Origin: Superficieibacter electus
Lineage (GTDB): Bacteria > Pseudomonadota > Gammaproteobacteria > Enterobacterales > Enterobacteriaceae
DNA length: 64,000 bases
Direction: 5' to 3'
Assembly (NCBI RefSeq): GCF_002915575.1
Contig: NZ_PQGD01000005.1
Span: forward strand, 243,946 to 307,945
Shown: one piece after another, positions 1 to 9,378 of the stretch
Numbering within the stretch: position 1 is the stretch's first letter
How the letters are laid out: every line of letters begins with the position of its first letter
Translations under genes and position numbers: made by a program
Notes under the pieces: generated by a model
What the model was told of the DNA's origin: nothing
What the model saw: the letters and a program-made list of their open reading frames with translations, nothing else
Database searches by the model: none

Positions 1-191
1 TGAATTTCTGCGCCAGGTTTGGTAATAGAAGTGACTTCAGCCGCATCGCCCGCCACGTTCTTTGCCATATCGGCAATCACGGTAAACGTTGTGATAACTT
101 TAAATTTTTCTGCCGCCGCAGCGGGCAGTGTCATGACGGTAATCAGCATTGTGCTGAACAGTAGTGTGTTTAATCCTTTCAGAGGGCGCAT
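1..191 (-). CDS. sitA: Manganese/iron ABC transporter periplasmic binding protein SitA, N-terminal part
   Basis: The gene runs leftward off the window; only the first 63 codons are present. The product would be the periplasmic solute-binding subunit of a SitABCD-type Mn2+/Fe2+ importer (cluster A-I, ZnuA/SitA family). Visible are a signal peptide of about 25 residues ending in an Ala-rich cleavage site, then the family start KFKVITTFTVIADMAKNVAG and the segment SITKPGAEI, which precedes the first metal-binding His in SitA. The start is the ATG at 191. The upstream DNA carries MntR-like and Fur-like boxes, which fits sit control. Other members of the family (ZnuA, YfeA) are less likely on motif wording. 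Confidence 0.85.
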   Translation of the reverse strand, partial: MRPLKGLNTLLFSTMLITVMTLPAAAAEKFKVITTFTVIADMAKNVAGDAAEVTSITKPGAEI

Positions 192-245
192 GACGAGAGT
201 CTCCATTGGCGATTAAAAGATGATCAAAATTAGCCTGTGCTATTT

Positions 246-265
246 TATATAGCACAGGCTATGTT
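246..265 (-). promoter_or_regulatory. MntR box upstream of sitA
   Basis: Compared from memory with the mntH operator (AACATAGCAAAGGCTATGTT), this 20-base stretch matches at 17 positions, including the full right half GGCTATGTT. It also forms part of a longer inverted repeat (231-243 with 249-261). It lies 55-75 bases upstream of the sitA start, so manganese repression of sitA is the likely role. Confidence 0.75.
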
Positions 266-270
266 TTATT

Positions 271-289
271 GAAAATAATTATCATTATT
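271..289 (-). promoter_or_regulatory. Fur box upstream of sitA
   Basis: Fifteen of 19 positions match the Fur consensus GATAATGATAATCATTATC, with the block ATCATTAT intact. It sits just beyond the MntR box, so sitA is probably repressed by both iron-loaded Fur and Mn-loaded MntR, as known for sitABCD in Salmonella. Confidence 0.75.
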
Positions 290-427
290 ATTTTATGCAA
301 GGGGCAGGAGGGAGGGGAGGGAGAATACGGTAGAGAGGATATCAGCGCGCCCTTTCAGACCCGGGGCGCATGTTTAAAGTATGCCCGGGGTCTCACCTGT
401 GGCTGTGCATTTCTGGCTTGCTGAGGT

Positions 428-907
428 TTAATCGCGCCGCGCAATATCCGCAAATGTGGCCGCAAGGGTTTTCGCCAGATCGTTTGCTGTCAGCTCAATG
501 TCTAATCCGCGTTTGCCGCCAGAGACGAAAATGGTGGCAAAATGCTGGGCGGGAGCATCAATCAGCGTCGGCAAGCGCTTTTTTTGTCCCAGCGGGCTGA
601 TGCCCCCGACCAGGTAGCCGGTGGTGCGCTGGGCGAGCTGAGGATCGGCCATTTCAACCTTTTTCGCGCCCAGCGCTTTAGCCACTTTTTTCAAATCCAG
701 CTGACTTGCAACAGGCGTTACCGCTACCGCCAGGTTTTTGGCTTCGCCATTCACGGCGACCAGTAATGTTTTGTATACCTGTTGCGGATTCAGGCCAAGC
801 TTACGCACCACCTCATCCCCGAAATTGGTTTCACTGGGATCGTGGTCATAGGTATGGATTTGGAAAGAAATTTTCTGTTTTTCAAGCAGTTTGACGGCAG
901 GGGTCAT
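428..907 (-). CDS. ybaK: Cys-tRNA(Pro)/Cys-tRNA(Cys) deacylase YbaK
   Basis: This 159-residue protein is the full length of YbaK and belongs to the YbaK/ProX trans-editing family. It hydrolyses Cys-tRNA(Pro) formed when prolyl-tRNA synthetase mischarges cysteine. The YbaK pattern is seen as [20 protein letters not shown] near the N-terminus, then KTLLV, the [18 protein letters not shown] segment and the glycine-rich [10 protein letters not shown] loop that holds the key Lys. The start is the ATG at 907. It is separated from the sit promoter by about 130 bases that contain an imperfect GC hairpin (357-393). Function is known for the family; nothing unusual was seen. Confidence 0.95.
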   Translation of the reverse strand: MTPAVKLLEKQKISFQIHTYDHDPSETNFGDEVVRKLGLNPQQVYKTLLVAVNGEAKNLAVAVTPVASQLDLKKVAKALGAKKVEMADPQLAQRTTGYLVGGISPLGQKKRLPTLIDAPAQHFATIFVSGGKRGLDIELTANDLAKTLAATFADIARRD

Positions 908-1016
908 GATATTTCTAAACTCTAAAGCTAACGATGCTGCAAGCTTACGCCTGAAACCATACGAAAAAATAGTATTATCTTGCTTATTGGTATTGGCAGT
1001 AAGGATGCTTTGAGCG

Positions 1017-1104
1017 ACAATTCATCAACCGGAGTTCGCTCCGGCATAATAATAAAGATGAAATTCCTCTTTGACGGGCCAATAGCAATATTGGCCACTT
1101 TTTT
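1017..1104 (+). ncRNA. chiX: ChiX (MicM/SroB) small RNA
   Basis: The gap between ybaK and ybaP holds the small RNA that lies there in E. coli and Salmonella. The diagnostic blocks are all present: a short 5' hairpin (ACCGGAGTTCGCTCCGG at 1028-1044), the spacer CATAATAATAAA, the antisense core GAAATTCCTCTTTGACGGGC (1060-1079), and a terminator hairpin GGCCAATAGCAATATTGGCC followed by a T run ending near 1104. ChiX is an Hfq-bound RNA that silences the chitoporin gene chiP and is itself trapped by chb mRNA. The hairpin loop differs from the E. coli one, but the pairing core is intact. The 5' end is uncertain by a few bases. Its 3' end touches the ybaP stop codon on the other strand. Confidence 0.9.
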
Positions 1105-1903
1105 AACGCATGATCTCCGGCAGGCTGCCTTCGCCATACAGATGCAGCGCCCCCACCGCCACCACATAACGTCCCGCCGGTAAACCGCAGAGAAAATCAC
1201 GCCAGGCGCGGTTACGTTGATGCATCAGAACATCATACAGCCCTTCGCTGAACGTATTCGGCAGCTTAACGTCCCGGGCCGCTGGTGGGCGCTCCAGCCA
1301 CCAGCTAATCATCATTTGCAATAGCCGCGCGTTGATATGCCAGTGGGTAAGCGTATCTTCCAGTAACGCCATACCATTATCAGGCAGCTCGCTGAGCAGG
1401 GCAATTTGCTGCGCTGCGCCTTCAAGTTCGACAATGCGCAGATGGTCTGCCTGCGCCGCCCTGATAAGCTGAAGATCGATACCGTACTGTGGGCGTAGTC
1501 CCAGCTGTTGCGCCTGCGTCGCCTGAAGCGCCATGGCAATTTGCCATAGTGGCTGGAGAGTAAACATCGACAGAGACAGACCCAGTTCGTCGGCCTTGTT
1601 AGTCAGTTGTTCCAGTTGGGCGTCGCTAAGACGCTCTTCCAGTGGCGGAAACGCTGGCAGATCGTGAAAGGGCGCTTCATTGCCTGACAGGTTGGCTTCA
1701 ACAATCAGCGCATCGGCCTGCTGTACTTTTTGCAGCAGCCGCGCGGGAAGGGGGGACATATCCTGTGTGCCCATATGAATACTGCCGACGAGGTGAAACT
1801 CGCGCCCGTCGGGAAGTGAAATATCAATGGCAGGCCAGCTGTACGTGTTGCCGCGCAGACTGTGCCACCACGCTTTTAATCGGTTATACAGACCCATACA
1901 CAC
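1103..1903 (-). CDS. ybaP: TraB/GumN family protein YbaP
   Basis: A 266-residue protein of the YbaP family (TraB/GumN, putative Tiki-like metallo-fold; function not established). Conserved features seen are the VGSIHMG segment near residue 41, IVEANLSG near residue 70, and the C-terminal YVVAVGALHLYGEGSLPE with the paired Gly-x-x-His motif typical of the family. Length is close to the E. coli protein (264). No signal peptide is obvious here. Two start codons lie close together at the N-terminus (MCMGLYN); the third residue Met is an equally good start. Its stop codon abuts the ChiX terminator. Confidence 0.9.
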   Translation of the reverse strand: MCMGLYNRLKAWWHSLRGNTYSWPAIDISLPDGREFHLVGSIHMGTQDMSPLPARLLQKVQQADALIVEANLSGNEAPFHDLPAFPPLEERLSDAQLEQLTNKADELGLSLSMFTLQPLWQIAMALQATQAQQLGLRPQYGIDLQLIRAAQADHLRIVELEGAAQQIALLSELPDNGMALLEDTLTHWHINARLLQMMISWWLERPPAARDVKLPNTFSEGLYDVLMHQRNRAWRDFLCGLPAGRYVVAVGALHLYGEGSLPEIMR

Positions 1904-1965
1904 TCCGCTGGCGTAAAATCCTATGCTATCGCGCAGCGTCCTGCTGCGTAAACAGGACGCACTCG

Positions 1966-4467
1966 CTATTCTTTCGGCGTAAACCGCAGCAGCCTGTTGG
2001 CATTACTCACCACCGTTATTGACGACAGTGCCATTGCCGCGCCGGCAACCACCGGGTTAAGCAGCGTACCGGTCAACGGCCAGAGAATGCCGGCAGCGAC
2101 GGGAATGCCCAGCGAATTATAGACAAAGGCCCCCAGCAAGTTCTGTTTCATGTTACGCAGCGTGGCGCGGGAGATCGCCAGTGCGTCTGCTACCCCCATT
2201 AAGCTGTGACGCATCAGGGTGATCGCCGCGGTTTCAATTGCCACGTCGCTACCGCCGCCCATCGCGATGCCGACGTCTGCCTGTGCCAGCGCGGGCGCGT
2301 CGTTAATACCGTCGCCAATCATCGCTACCTGCCGTCCTTCGCGTTGCAATTTTTTAATCGCTTCCGCTTTGCCATCGGGCAGGACGCCTGCGATCACCTC
2401 ATCAATGCCCGCTTCCCGGGCTATTGCGCGGGCGGTGGTTTCGTTATCGCCAGTCAACATAACCAGCCGATAACCTGCCTGATGTAAGCGTTGGAGTGCC
2501 GGCACGCTATCTTCACGTAGAGAATCCCGGATGGCAAAAAGCGCGGCAATCTTGCCGTCAATCGCCAGCAGCACGGGTGTTGCACCTTGTGACGCTTGCC
2601 GATCTATCTCATCATGCAGCGCGTCTGTGGCGATCCCTTGATCATCCAGCAGCGCCCGGTTGCCCAGTAGCAGAGTATGACCTTCTGCTTCGCCGCTGAC
2701 GCCCAGACCGCGCAGGGTACGAAACGCTTTTACCTCTGGCAGCGTCTGAGTTTGTGCTTTGTCGAGGATCGCCCGGGCCAGCGGGTGACGTGATCCTTGC
2801 TCAAGCGCGGCCGCCAGTCGTAGTGCCTGCGCTTCATCAATACCGGCCACGGTTTTCACCGTCACGACCTCTGGTTTTCCTTCGGTGAGTGTGCCGGTTT
2901 TATCGAACACCAGCGTATCCAGATTGCTGGCGCGCTGAAGGGCATCCGCATCCCGCACCAGAACGCCGAATTCGGCCGCGCGCCCGACGCCAGCAATAAT
3001 CGACATCGGCGTTGCCAGACCAAGCGCACAGGGGCAGGCGATAATCAGCACGGTAGTGGCAATCACCAGCGTATAAACAATTTGCGGCGCGGGGCCGAAG
3101 AAGTACCAGATCGCGGCGCTAAACAGCGCGATGGCAACCACCACCGGCACGAAAATAGCGGAAATCTTATCGGCCAACTGACCGATTTGCGGTTTGCTGC
3201 TCTGCGCCTGGCGTACCATGTGAATAATACGAGATAACGTGGTCTGGCTGCCTACTGCGCTGGCCTGAAACAGCACGCTGCCGTCCTGGACTACCGTCCC
3301 TGCATGCACTTCATCGCCATTGCCTTTCTGCTGCGGTACCGGCTCACCGGTTAACATGGCTTCATCCAGCCACGCCTCGCCCTGGGTAATTTTGCCGTCA
3401 ACCGGCACACGATCGCCGGTGGCCAGGCGCAACGTCATGCCCGGCGTCACGTCAGCCAGCGGCAGATCCTTTTCGCCTTCATCCGTTATCACGCGGGCGG
3501 TAGGGGGAGTCAGATCGAGCAGTTTTTCCAGCGCTTTTGACGAACGCTGACGCGCCCGCGCTTCCAGCATATGGCCGAGGTTAATCAGACCAATAATCAT
3601 CGCGCTGGCTTCATAATAGAGATGCCGCGCTTCCATCGGAAACCATTGCGGCCACAGGTTGACACTCATGGAGTAAAGCCAGGCGACGCCGGTACCAAGG
3701 GCAACCAGCGTGTCCATCGTGGCGGTGCGGTTAAGCAGACTTTTCCACGCGCTACGATAGAAATGACCACCAGCAAAGACCATGACTGCGAGCGTCAACA
3801 CGCCGATAGCCAGCCACAGGTTACGGTTGTCATGAGTCACCATCATATTGTCGCCGATCATTCCCCAGAGCATCACCGGCACACCCACTGCCAGCGCAAC
3901 CACGGCCTGCCAACGAAAGCGCTTCATAGTGGCGATGGCGGTTTGCTGCTGGCGCTCACGACGTTTGACGTCATCTTCAATGGCTTCCGCGCCATAGCCT
4001 GCTTTTTCCACCGCCTGTACTAATTCAGCGGCAGAGGCATGCCCCATGACCAGGGCAGTACGCTCCGCCAGATTGACCCGCGCCTGTGTCACGCCCGGTA
4101 CGCTTTGTAGTGCTTTTTGTACCCGGGACACACAGCTGGCACAGCTCATACCGCTTAATAACAGCTGTTGACTGTCATCGCTGGTCTGTGCTGTCGGAAG
4201 CTGAGAAGAAACCGCTGTCAGTGCTTCCGACGGGATTGATGACTCCGCCAGCGGTTTAGATTTTGGGTGGGTTAACTCCGCGCCATACCCGGCCTGCTGA
4301 ACAGTTTCAATCAGCGACTCGGCACTGGCGCTGCCAGTTACGTGCGCTTCGGTAATGGTGACCTCAGCCTGTTCAACATCGGGACGCTGTTCAAGGCTTT
4401 CCTTCACGCGCTTAACGCAGTGGCCGCAGGAAAGGCCGTCCAGCGTCAGGTCGATTGTGTGAGACAT
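1966..4467 (-). CDS. copA: Copper-exporting P1B-type ATPase CopA
   Basis: An 833-residue Cu(I) efflux ATPase of the inner membrane. Two N-terminal metal-binding domains are visible (GLSCGHC near residue 14 and GMSCASC near residue 108). They are followed by eight membrane segments, the CPC metal site in IACPCALG, the phosphorylation motif DKTGT, and the hinge [10 protein letters not shown]. All key motifs are intact and the length matches E. coli CopA (834). It is divergent from cueR and has a CueR-type promoter at 4537-4567. A slippery heptamer at codons 68-69 followed by an immediate -1 stop predicts the short product CopA(Z), given as a separate feature. Confidence 0.98.
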   Translation of the reverse strand: MSHTIDLTLDGLSCGHCVKRVKESLEQRPDVEQAEVTITEAHVTGSASAESLIETVQQAGYGAELTHPKSKPLAESSIPSEALTAVSSQLPTAQTSDDSQQLLLSGMSCASCVSRVQKALQSVPGVTQARVNLAERTALVMGHASAAELVQAVEKAGYGAEAIEDDVKRRERQQQTAIATMKRFRWQAVVALAVGVPVMLWGMIGDNMMVTHDNRNLWLAIGVLTLAVMVFAGGHFYRSAWKSLLNRTATMDTLVALGTGVAWLYSMSVNLWPQWFPMEARHLYYEASAMIIGLINLGHMLEARARQRSSKALEKLLDLTPPTARVITDEGEKDLPLADVTPGMTLRLATGDRVPVDGKITQGEAWLDEAMLTGEPVPQQKGNGDEVHAGTVVQDGSVLFQASAVGSQTTLSRIIHMVRQAQSSKPQIGQLADKISAIFVPVVVAIALFSAAIWYFFGPAPQIVYTLVIATTVLIIACPCALGLATPMSIIAGVGRAAEFGVLVRDADALQRASNLDTLVFDKTGTLTEGKPEVVTVKTVAGIDEAQALRLAAALEQGSRHPLARAILDKAQTQTLPEVKAFRTLRGLGVSGEAEGHTLLLGNRALLDDQGIATDALHDEIDRQASQGATPVLLAIDGKIAALFAIRDSLREDSVPALQRLHQAGYRLVMLTGDNETTARAIAREAGIDEVIAGVLPDGKAEAIKKLQREGRQVAMIGDGINDAPALAQADVGIAMGGGSDVAIETAAITLMRHSLMGVADALAISRATLRNMKQNLLGAFVYNSLGIPVAAGILWPLTGTLLNPVVAGAAMALSSITVVSNANRLLRFTPKE
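4256..4467 (-). CDS. copA: CopA(Z), 70-residue copper chaperone made by -1 frameshifting
   Basis: In E. coli copA, ribosomes slip back one base on a C-CCA-AAG heptamer and stop at once, giving a 70-residue copper chaperone equal to the first metal-binding domain. The same geometry is present here. Codons 68-69 read C-CCA-AAA (positions 4267-4261), and in the -1 frame the next codons are ATC and the stop TAA (4258-4256). The product would again have 70 residues, ending after Lys69 with one new residue. That length and the site are conserved although the bases after the heptamer differ. Frameshifting itself is inferred, not shown. Confidence 0.75.
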
Positions 4468-4536
4468 GGTGGAACTCCTGTATTCTGGATCGTAAAAAAT
4501 AGCGATCGTAGTAGTGACTTTCGCTAACTATTGCTA

Positions 4537-4567
4537 AGGTTAAACCTTCCCGCAAGGGGAAGGTCAA
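4537..4567 (-). promoter_or_regulatory. copA promoter with CueR operator
   Basis: The promoter has -35 TTGACC (4567-4562), -10 TAACCT (4542-4537) and a 19-base spacer, the overlong spacing typical of MerR-family promoters. The spacer holds the dyad ACCTTCC...GGAAGGT centred in 4544-4564. This is essentially the E. coli PcopA sequence, so Cu(I)-loaded CueR should activate copA from here. Confidence 0.93.
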
Positions 4568-4576
4568 GGGGGAATC

Positions 4577-4981
4577 ATGAATATCAGTGATGTAGCGAAA
4601 AAAACGGGTCTCACCAGTAAGGCGATACGCTTTTACGAAGAGAAAGGGCTGGTTACACCGCCGCTGCGCAGTGAAAATGGCTATCGTAGCTACACGCAGC
4701 AGCATCTGGACGAGCTGACTCTCCTGCGCCAGGCGCGGCTGGTGGGTTTTAATCTGGAGGAGTGTGGTGAGCTGGTGGATCTGTTCAATGATCCCGCGCG
4801 TCACAGTGCCGATGTGAAGAAGCGTACCCTGGAGAAAGTGGCTGAGATAGAGCAGCACATTGTTCAGTTGCAGGAGATGCGCCAGCAGCTTTTGACGCTG
4901 GCAGAAAGTTGCCCTGGCGATGACGGGGCAGCCTGTCCCATTATTGATAACCTTGCCGGGTGTTGCCACCGTCGCGCTTAG
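4577..4981 (+). CDS. cueR: Copper-responsive MerR-family activator CueR
   Basis: A 134-residue MerR-family regulator. The N-terminal winged helix reads [20 protein letters not shown] with the usual YEEKGL wing. A dimerisation helix follows, and the C-terminal metal loop [13 protein letters not shown] carries the two cysteines (about 112 and 120) that bind Cu(I). A CysCysHis tail follows. Activates copA and, in relatives, cueO. The start ATG follows an AAGGGGG-type ribosome site. It is divergent from copA, the standard arrangement except that the glsA-ybaT pair found in E. coli K-12 is missing. Confidence 0.96.
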   Translation: MNISDVAKKTGLTSKAIRFYEEKGLVTPPLRSENGYRSYTQQHLDELTLLRQARLVGFNLEECGELVDLFNDPARHSADVKKRTLEKVAEIEQHIVQLQEMRQQLLTLAESCPGDDGAACPIIDNLAGCCHRRA

Positions 4982-6171
4982 CGCTGGCGAAAATAATCAT
5001 CAACAATCTTCGTTAAATCAGGGCGATAAGCATCGTCATCTATTAAAAATTCGACAAAAAAGTCATCTACCTGCTGGCAGGGTTGTTGCGCCAGCAGGGT
5101 AAACGCCAGATGACAGTAAGTTCTCCCGCAATCGTGCTGATAGACGAAACGGGCGAACGGCATAAACTGCGTGGAGTGGGTGTAATACAGCGCCTCAAGG
5201 ATCAGGGGCACGTCCTCATCTTGCAGGAGGGTTTGCCCTTCGATAATGCGCTGGATACGCTTCTCGCTTATATCCCCGGCCTCAAGGATCGTGCTGGCTG
5301 TCGCCACATCGGGAAAGACGGCAGCACAATGCGCAAATTCCTCAGGCCAGGAAAATGTGTCGTTGTGTACGGATGATGTACAGGCCTGATATTGTTCGCT
5401 GTTCAGGCGGGAGTAGTGGATAGCCTTCGGGATTCCTTTAATAAACGCCGTTGCCGACAGGGACTCGCCATTGTAAAAGGTCAGGCTTTCTTTAGTGCTT
5501 CTGCTGACTGGCGCAATCACCAGGCTTTTCAGCGGTCGCTTTTCAAGGGCGGCAGCGCTGGCCTTATGGTGACCGTCCAGCAGCGCGCAAAGATAAGCGT
5601 CGTTAAAATACCAGGCAATAGCGCGGGTGTCGGGTTTATCACGGTAATACGCCGCTCGCTCTGCATTGTAATGCGCCGGAGACTGGGTGGGTAACAGATA
5701 CAGCGGCCCGGGCGTAGAGTATTGCATTTCCCGATCCATCACGCTGACCGTCGCCGGGTTCAGGCTCTTTTGCTGACTGACGTCCCAGAAAAAATGGCCG
5801 TTGCCGTCGGTAGGGTACAATTCCCGATCCTCCAGCAGATAATAGCCGGACGGCAGGAGCATGAGCAGCGGTTCAAGGTGGGAGAGGGACGTCGGCAGAT
5901 CGTGAAAGGGCTGATTCCACTCCGCCATGGCGGAGAGAAATTGCGCAGCCCCTTTTCTGTCAGCACCGAACCCGGCGGAGACCATTCCCGCACAGGTCGG
6001 GCATTCATCTGGCCAGAGATTAATGAGTGGCGTGTCCTGCCACGTCAATGAGCACAGCCCCGGCCCCCATTTTTCCTGCAACAGCCCTTTACCGTGACGA
6101 ACGGCAAAGATAAGACCTGCTGGCGTTGGTTTTACCGGTAGGACGACCGTTTTCTGTTGCCAGAAAGCCAT
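4978..6171 (-). CDS. Unrecognised 397-residue protein with an LDGHHK motif
   Basis: I do not recognise this protein. It begins [19 protein letters not shown], has a Cys pair (DECPTCAG near residue 55) and no signal peptide or membrane segment. Around residues 185-215 it reads [17 protein letters not shown], then KSLVIAPV. This DGHHK-x-SA element resembles the DGHHR turn of ParB/sulfiredoxin-like nuclease folds, so a ParB-like domain is possible but unproven. The C-terminal third looks helical. Its last codon overlaps the end of cueR tail to tail, and it ends an apparent leftward group with ybbJ and qmcA. It occupies roughly the place of genes found elsewhere between cueR and ybbJ. Confidence 0.75.
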   Translation of the reverse strand: MAFWQQKTVVLPVKPTPAGLIFAVRHGKGLLQEKWGPGLCSLTWQDTPLINLWPDECPTCAGMVSAGFGADRKGAAQFLSAMAEWNQPFHDLPTSLSHLEPLLMLLPSGYYLLEDRELYPTDGNGHFFWDVSQQKSLNPATVSVMDREMQYSTPGPLYLLPTQSPAHYNAERAAYYRDKPDTRAIAWYFNDAYLCALLDGHHKASAAALEKRPLKSLVIAPVSRSTKESLTFYNGESLSATAFIKGIPKAIHYSRLNSEQYQACTSSVHNDTFSWPEEFAHCAAVFPDVATASTILEAGDISEKRIQRIIEGQTLLQDEDVPLILEALYYTHSTQFMPFARFVYQHDCGRTYCHLAFTLLAQQPCQQVDDFFVEFLIDDDAYRPDLTKIVDDYFRQR

Positions 6172-6206
6172 TGGATTATTTATTCCTGTAACGAAAACGA
6201 CGACGC

Positions 6207-6671
6207 TCAGACGGCAGAAGCAGACGCCCTGACGCGCAGCACAATGCCCTCGACCGCCACCACTTCGACCGGGGTTCCCGCAGGGAGATCGCTGTCAGCG
6301 CTGACCATCCACGAACTATCGCCGACACGCATATGACCGCGGCCGTTAACCAGCGCGTTATCCAGCGTGAACCGGCGGCCAATCAACTGCCTTCCTCGCT
6401 GATTAAGTTGACTGTCGGCTGGTTTTTGCTCGCGGACCCGCATTGCCAGCCAGCGCCACCACAGCCATGCGGCCAGCAGCGTCAGCAGGGCAAACATCAG
6501 ACCCTGCCACTCCCAGCCCAGCGGCAGTAACCAGACCACCAGCCCGACCACCACCGCGGCAATGCCGCTCCACAGCAGGTAGCCGTTACCGCCAAGCATT
6601 TCTGCCGCCAGCAGCAGGCCGCCGAGGCTCAGCCAGAAAACATGTGGATGGGTCAGGATAAGATCAATCAT
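6207..6671 (-). CDS. ybbJ: NfeD-family membrane protein YbbJ
   Basis: A 154-residue NfeD-type protein: three or four membrane helices in residues 8-75 ([16 protein letters not shown] and neighbours), then a soluble OB-fold domain with [15 protein letters not shown] and VRVGDSSW-like strands ending in [16 protein letters not shown]. NfeD proteins pair with SPFH (stomatin-like) proteins, and here the start codon overlaps the qmcA stop by four bases, so both are translated together. Role: assistant of the QmcA membrane microdomain protein; the exact function is not established. Confidence 0.93.
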   Translation of the reverse strand: MIDLILTHPHVFWLSLGGLLLAAEMLGGNGYLLWSGIAAVVVGLVVWLLPLGWEWQGLMFALLTLLAAWLWWRWLAMRVREQKPADSQLNQRGRQLIGRRFTLDNALVNGRGHMRVGDSSWMVSADSDLPAGTPVEVVAVEGIVLRVRASASAV

Positions 6672-7585
6672 GGGCGTTTGCGCTCGCTGGCGCTGTCCTT
6701 AATGAGTTCACTGATACCCGCAATGGAGCCCATCAGGCTGCTGGCATCCAGCGGCATCATCACCACTTTGCTGTTATTTGCCGAACCGATTTTTTGCAGC
6801 GCTTCGGTGTATTTCTGTGCCACGAAATAGTTCACCGCCTGAATATCCCCGGCAGCAATCGCCTCTGAGACCATCTGAGTGGCGCGGGCTTCAGCTTCCG
6901 CCGAACGTTCACGCGCTTCCGCCTGTAAAAACGCGGACTGACGTTCGCCTTCTGCCGTCAGGATCTTTGACTGTTTCTCGCCTTCGGCTTTAACGATTTG
7001 CGCCTGGCGAATCCCTTCCGCTTCGAGGATGTAAGCGCGTTTGGTACGCTCCGCTTTCATCTGGGCGTTCATCGCATCGATAAGCTCGGCGGGCGGACGC
7101 ACGTCGCGGATCTCAATACGGGTGATTTTAATACCCCACGGATTAGTGGCCTCATCGACGATGTGTAGCAGGCGGGTATTGATGTTATCGCGCTGGGAGA
7201 GCATCTCATCGAGTTCCATTGAACCGAGCACGGTACGAATGTTGGTCATCGTCAGGTTGATAATCGCCAGCTCCAGGTTGCTGACTTCATACGCCGCTTT
7301 CGGCGCGTCAATGACCTGGATAAAACAGACCGCATCAATAGCGACGTTGGCGTTATCTTTGGAGATAACCTCCTGAGACGGGATATCCAGCACCTGTTCC
7401 ATCATGTTGATCTTGCGACCAATACGATCCATAAACGGTACGACCAGGCTCAGACCCGGTTGCAAAGTGGTGGTGTAACGACCAAAGCGCTCCACCGTCC
7501 ATTGATAACCCTGGGGAACGATTTTTACCCCGGCGAAAACCACAATGAGCGCCACCAGAATGACGACGGGAATCACAATCAACAT
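6668..7585 (-). CDS. qmcA: SPFH-domain membrane protease-complex protein QmcA
   Basis: A 305-residue stomatin/prohibitin-family protein. One N-terminal membrane segment (residues 3-22) is followed by the SPFH domain ([20 protein letters not shown]) and a long Ala/Glu-rich coiled coil. The ribosome site is a perfect AGGAGGT nine bases before the ATG. In E. coli QmcA is an inner-membrane protein linked to the FtsH-HflKC complex. Here qmcA is followed directly by ybbJ and preceded by cnoX; the fetA-fetB transporter genes that lie between qmcA and cnoX in E. coli are absent. Confidence 0.95.
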   Translation of the reverse strand: MLIVIPVVILVALIVVFAGVKIVPQGYQWTVERFGRYTTTLQPGLSLVVPFMDRIGRKINMMEQVLDIPSQEVISKDNANVAIDAVCFIQVIDAPKAAYEVSNLELAIINLTMTNIRTVLGSMELDEMLSQRDNINTRLLHIVDEATNPWGIKITRIEIRDVRPPAELIDAMNAQMKAERTKRAYILEAEGIRQAQIVKAEGEKQSKILTAEGERQSAFLQAEARERSAEAEARATQMVSEAIAAGDIQAVNYFVAQKYTEALQKIGSANNSKVVMMPLDASSLMGSIAGISELIKDSASERKRP

Positions 7586-7657
7586 TACTCAAACCTCCTG
7601 TTATGACTGACTCAGTCTATCCTTTATCCGCCGTCGGCCCATTGTCCGGGAACAGAC

Positions 7658-8512
7658 TTAATACAGTAGCGAATAAAGCTTACGGCGATACTGGCTGGCA
7701 AGAGCGTCACCGGTGCCGAGTGCGGCGAGGATTTCCTGGAGCATTTTACGCGCCTGACCGTCCGCTGCCGCCAGATCTTTTTGCAGATGGCTAAAGAGTA
7801 ACGCTAATGCCTCTTCATTACGACCTACCTGATGTAGCTGGAGCGCCAGCTGTGAAGCCAGCGCGGCATCGTCCGGATTATCTGTAACCTGCTGCTGTAG
7901 CTGCTGGATTTCAGGGGTATCTGCGGCCTGTTTTAGCAGTTCGATTTGCGCAACCAGCCCCTGATAGCGGGTATCCTGATCCTGAAGCGGAATGGTTTTC
8001 AGCACCGCTTCCGCGTCTTCTGAACGGTTGAGGGCAATTTGCGTTTCCGCCAGCAGCAGACCGATTTCGCTATTCTGTGCAGAAAGTTGCCAGGCCTCTT
8101 TAAGCAGTGGCAAAGCCTCTGCGTGTTTGCCTTCTTCGATAAGCGCAATCGCCTGCTGGGCTTTCAACTCTTCTTCACGCGGCAGCACTTTTTCCAGCAG
8201 GGCGCGAATGGCTTCTTCCGGCTGCGGTCCCTGGAAACCGTCTACCGGCTGGCCGTTCTGGAACAGATACACGGTTGGAATGGCCCGCAGGCCAAACTGC
8301 GAGGCAATCATCTGCTCGGCGTCGCAATCCAGCTTAGCCAGAATAAACTGCCCGTTGTACTGCGCGGCAAGGCGCTCAAGTACCGGGGTCAACTGCTCAC
8401 AGTGCTGGCTGCGTTCGGACCAGAAATAGAACAGCACCGGCACGGTCATCGACTGTTCCAGCGTCTGTTGCAGGTTCGTTTCGTTGATATTGACGATATT
8501 CTGTACGGACAT
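7658..8512 (-). CDS. cnoX: Chaperedoxin CnoX (YbbN)
   Basis: A 284-residue protein with an N-terminal thioredoxin fold (residues 1-110) and C-terminal tetratricopeptide-like helices. The redox position reads SERSQHC, so the classical CxxC is replaced by SxxC, as in E. coli YbbN, and the protein is not a normal disulfide reductase. The [24 protein letters not shown] segment is intact. CnoX protects substrates under chlorine stress and passes them to GroEL. Full length, no oddities. The 72 bases between it and qmcA hold no hairpin that I can call. Confidence 0.96.
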   Translation of the reverse strand: MSVQNIVNINETNLQQTLEQSMTVPVLFYFWSERSQHCEQLTPVLERLAAQYNGQFILAKLDCDAEQMIASQFGLRAIPTVYLFQNGQPVDGFQGPQPEEAIRALLEKVLPREEELKAQQAIALIEEGKHAEALPLLKEAWQLSAQNSEIGLLLAETQIALNRSEDAEAVLKTIPLQDQDTRYQGLVAQIELLKQAADTPEIQQLQQQVTDNPDDAALASQLALQLHQVGRNEEALALLFSHLQKDLAAADGQARKMLQEILAALGTGDALASQYRRKLYSLLY

Positions 8513-8568
8513 AGTGCACTCTCTTCAGTATTTTTTTATTACATGGGGGTCAGTACGTTAGCTTCAAC

Positions 8569-9378
8569 TCACCCCTGCAAAATTTTATCCATCAGGCGGC
8601 CCGGCAGCAGGCGTTTCAATACATTCACCGCATAGGTCACTAAGGTCACGGGATAGCGCATTTTAGGCCGTTCGCTGGTAAAAGCATGGCGCACTTTTTC
8701 GACAACTGCCTCCGGGCCGAGAGTAAAACGTGCAGCAATGCCAGGATTTTCCACCGGCTTGTCCTGTTGGGTTTGATTAACGTTTTCCGTGAAGCGAGTT
8801 CGGATGGGGCCAGGTTCAATCAAGCTGACCTGAATCCCGCTATGCCGCAGCTCCATGCGCAGTGCGTCAGACCATGCTTCGAGAGCGTATTTGCTGGCGG
8901 CATAGGCCCCCCGGCCTGGCGTGGAGATAAGACCCATTACCGACGAGGTCATCACGATGCGCCCTTCGCCGTGCGGCGTCATGGCCGCAAGCAGGCGCAT
9001 CGTAAGTTGATGCGCGCCAAAAAAGTTGGCGGAAAATTGTTGTTCAAGCTGCGCACGGCTGATTGTTGTCAGTTGCCCATAAACGCCGTAGCCCGCGTTA
9101 TTAAATATGCCGTAAAGGCGGTTTTCACTCAGCGCAATAATTTCGTCGGCAGCGCGATCGACGCTTTCTGGCTTATCAAGATCAAGTGAAATTCCCGTCA
9201 GCCCCAGGCTGTTCATTCGCGCCACGTCATCCGCTTTACGACAGGCAGCAAACACCCGGAAACCCAGGCGCTGGAGTTCGAGCGCGCTTTCCAGGCCGAT
9301 CCCGCTGGAACATCCTGTTATTAAGACTGATTTTTGCATAACTTTACCTGGGTATGCCCCTCTACGATTAAGACTCAT
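8569..9378 (-). CDS. ybbO: Short-chain dehydrogenase/reductase YbbO
   Basis: A 269-residue classical SDR: the TGCSSGIG nucleotide motif near residue 20, NNAGYG, the catalytic Ser (MTSSVMG) and the YAASK pair. E. coli YbbO is an NADP-dependent aldehyde/steroid reductase; substrate here is inferred only from that. The start at 9378 overlaps the 3' end of tesA by 11 bases; a second Met at 9339 (MQKSVLITG) would give the core fold without the N-terminal extension. Both are conserved in E. coli. Confidence 0.93.
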   Translation of the reverse strand: MSLNRRGAYPGKVMQKSVLITGCSSGIGLESALELQRLGFRVFAACRKADDVARMNSLGLTGISLDLDKPESVDRAADEIIALSENRLYGIFNNAGYGVYGQLTTISRAQLEQQFSANFFGAHQLTMRLLAAMTPHGEGRIVMTSSVMGLISTPGRGAYAASKYALEAWSDALRMELRHSGIQVSLIEPGPIRTRFTENVNQTQQDKPVENPGIAARFTLGPEAVVEKVRHAFTSERPKMRYPVTLVTYAVNVLKRLLPGRLMDKILQG

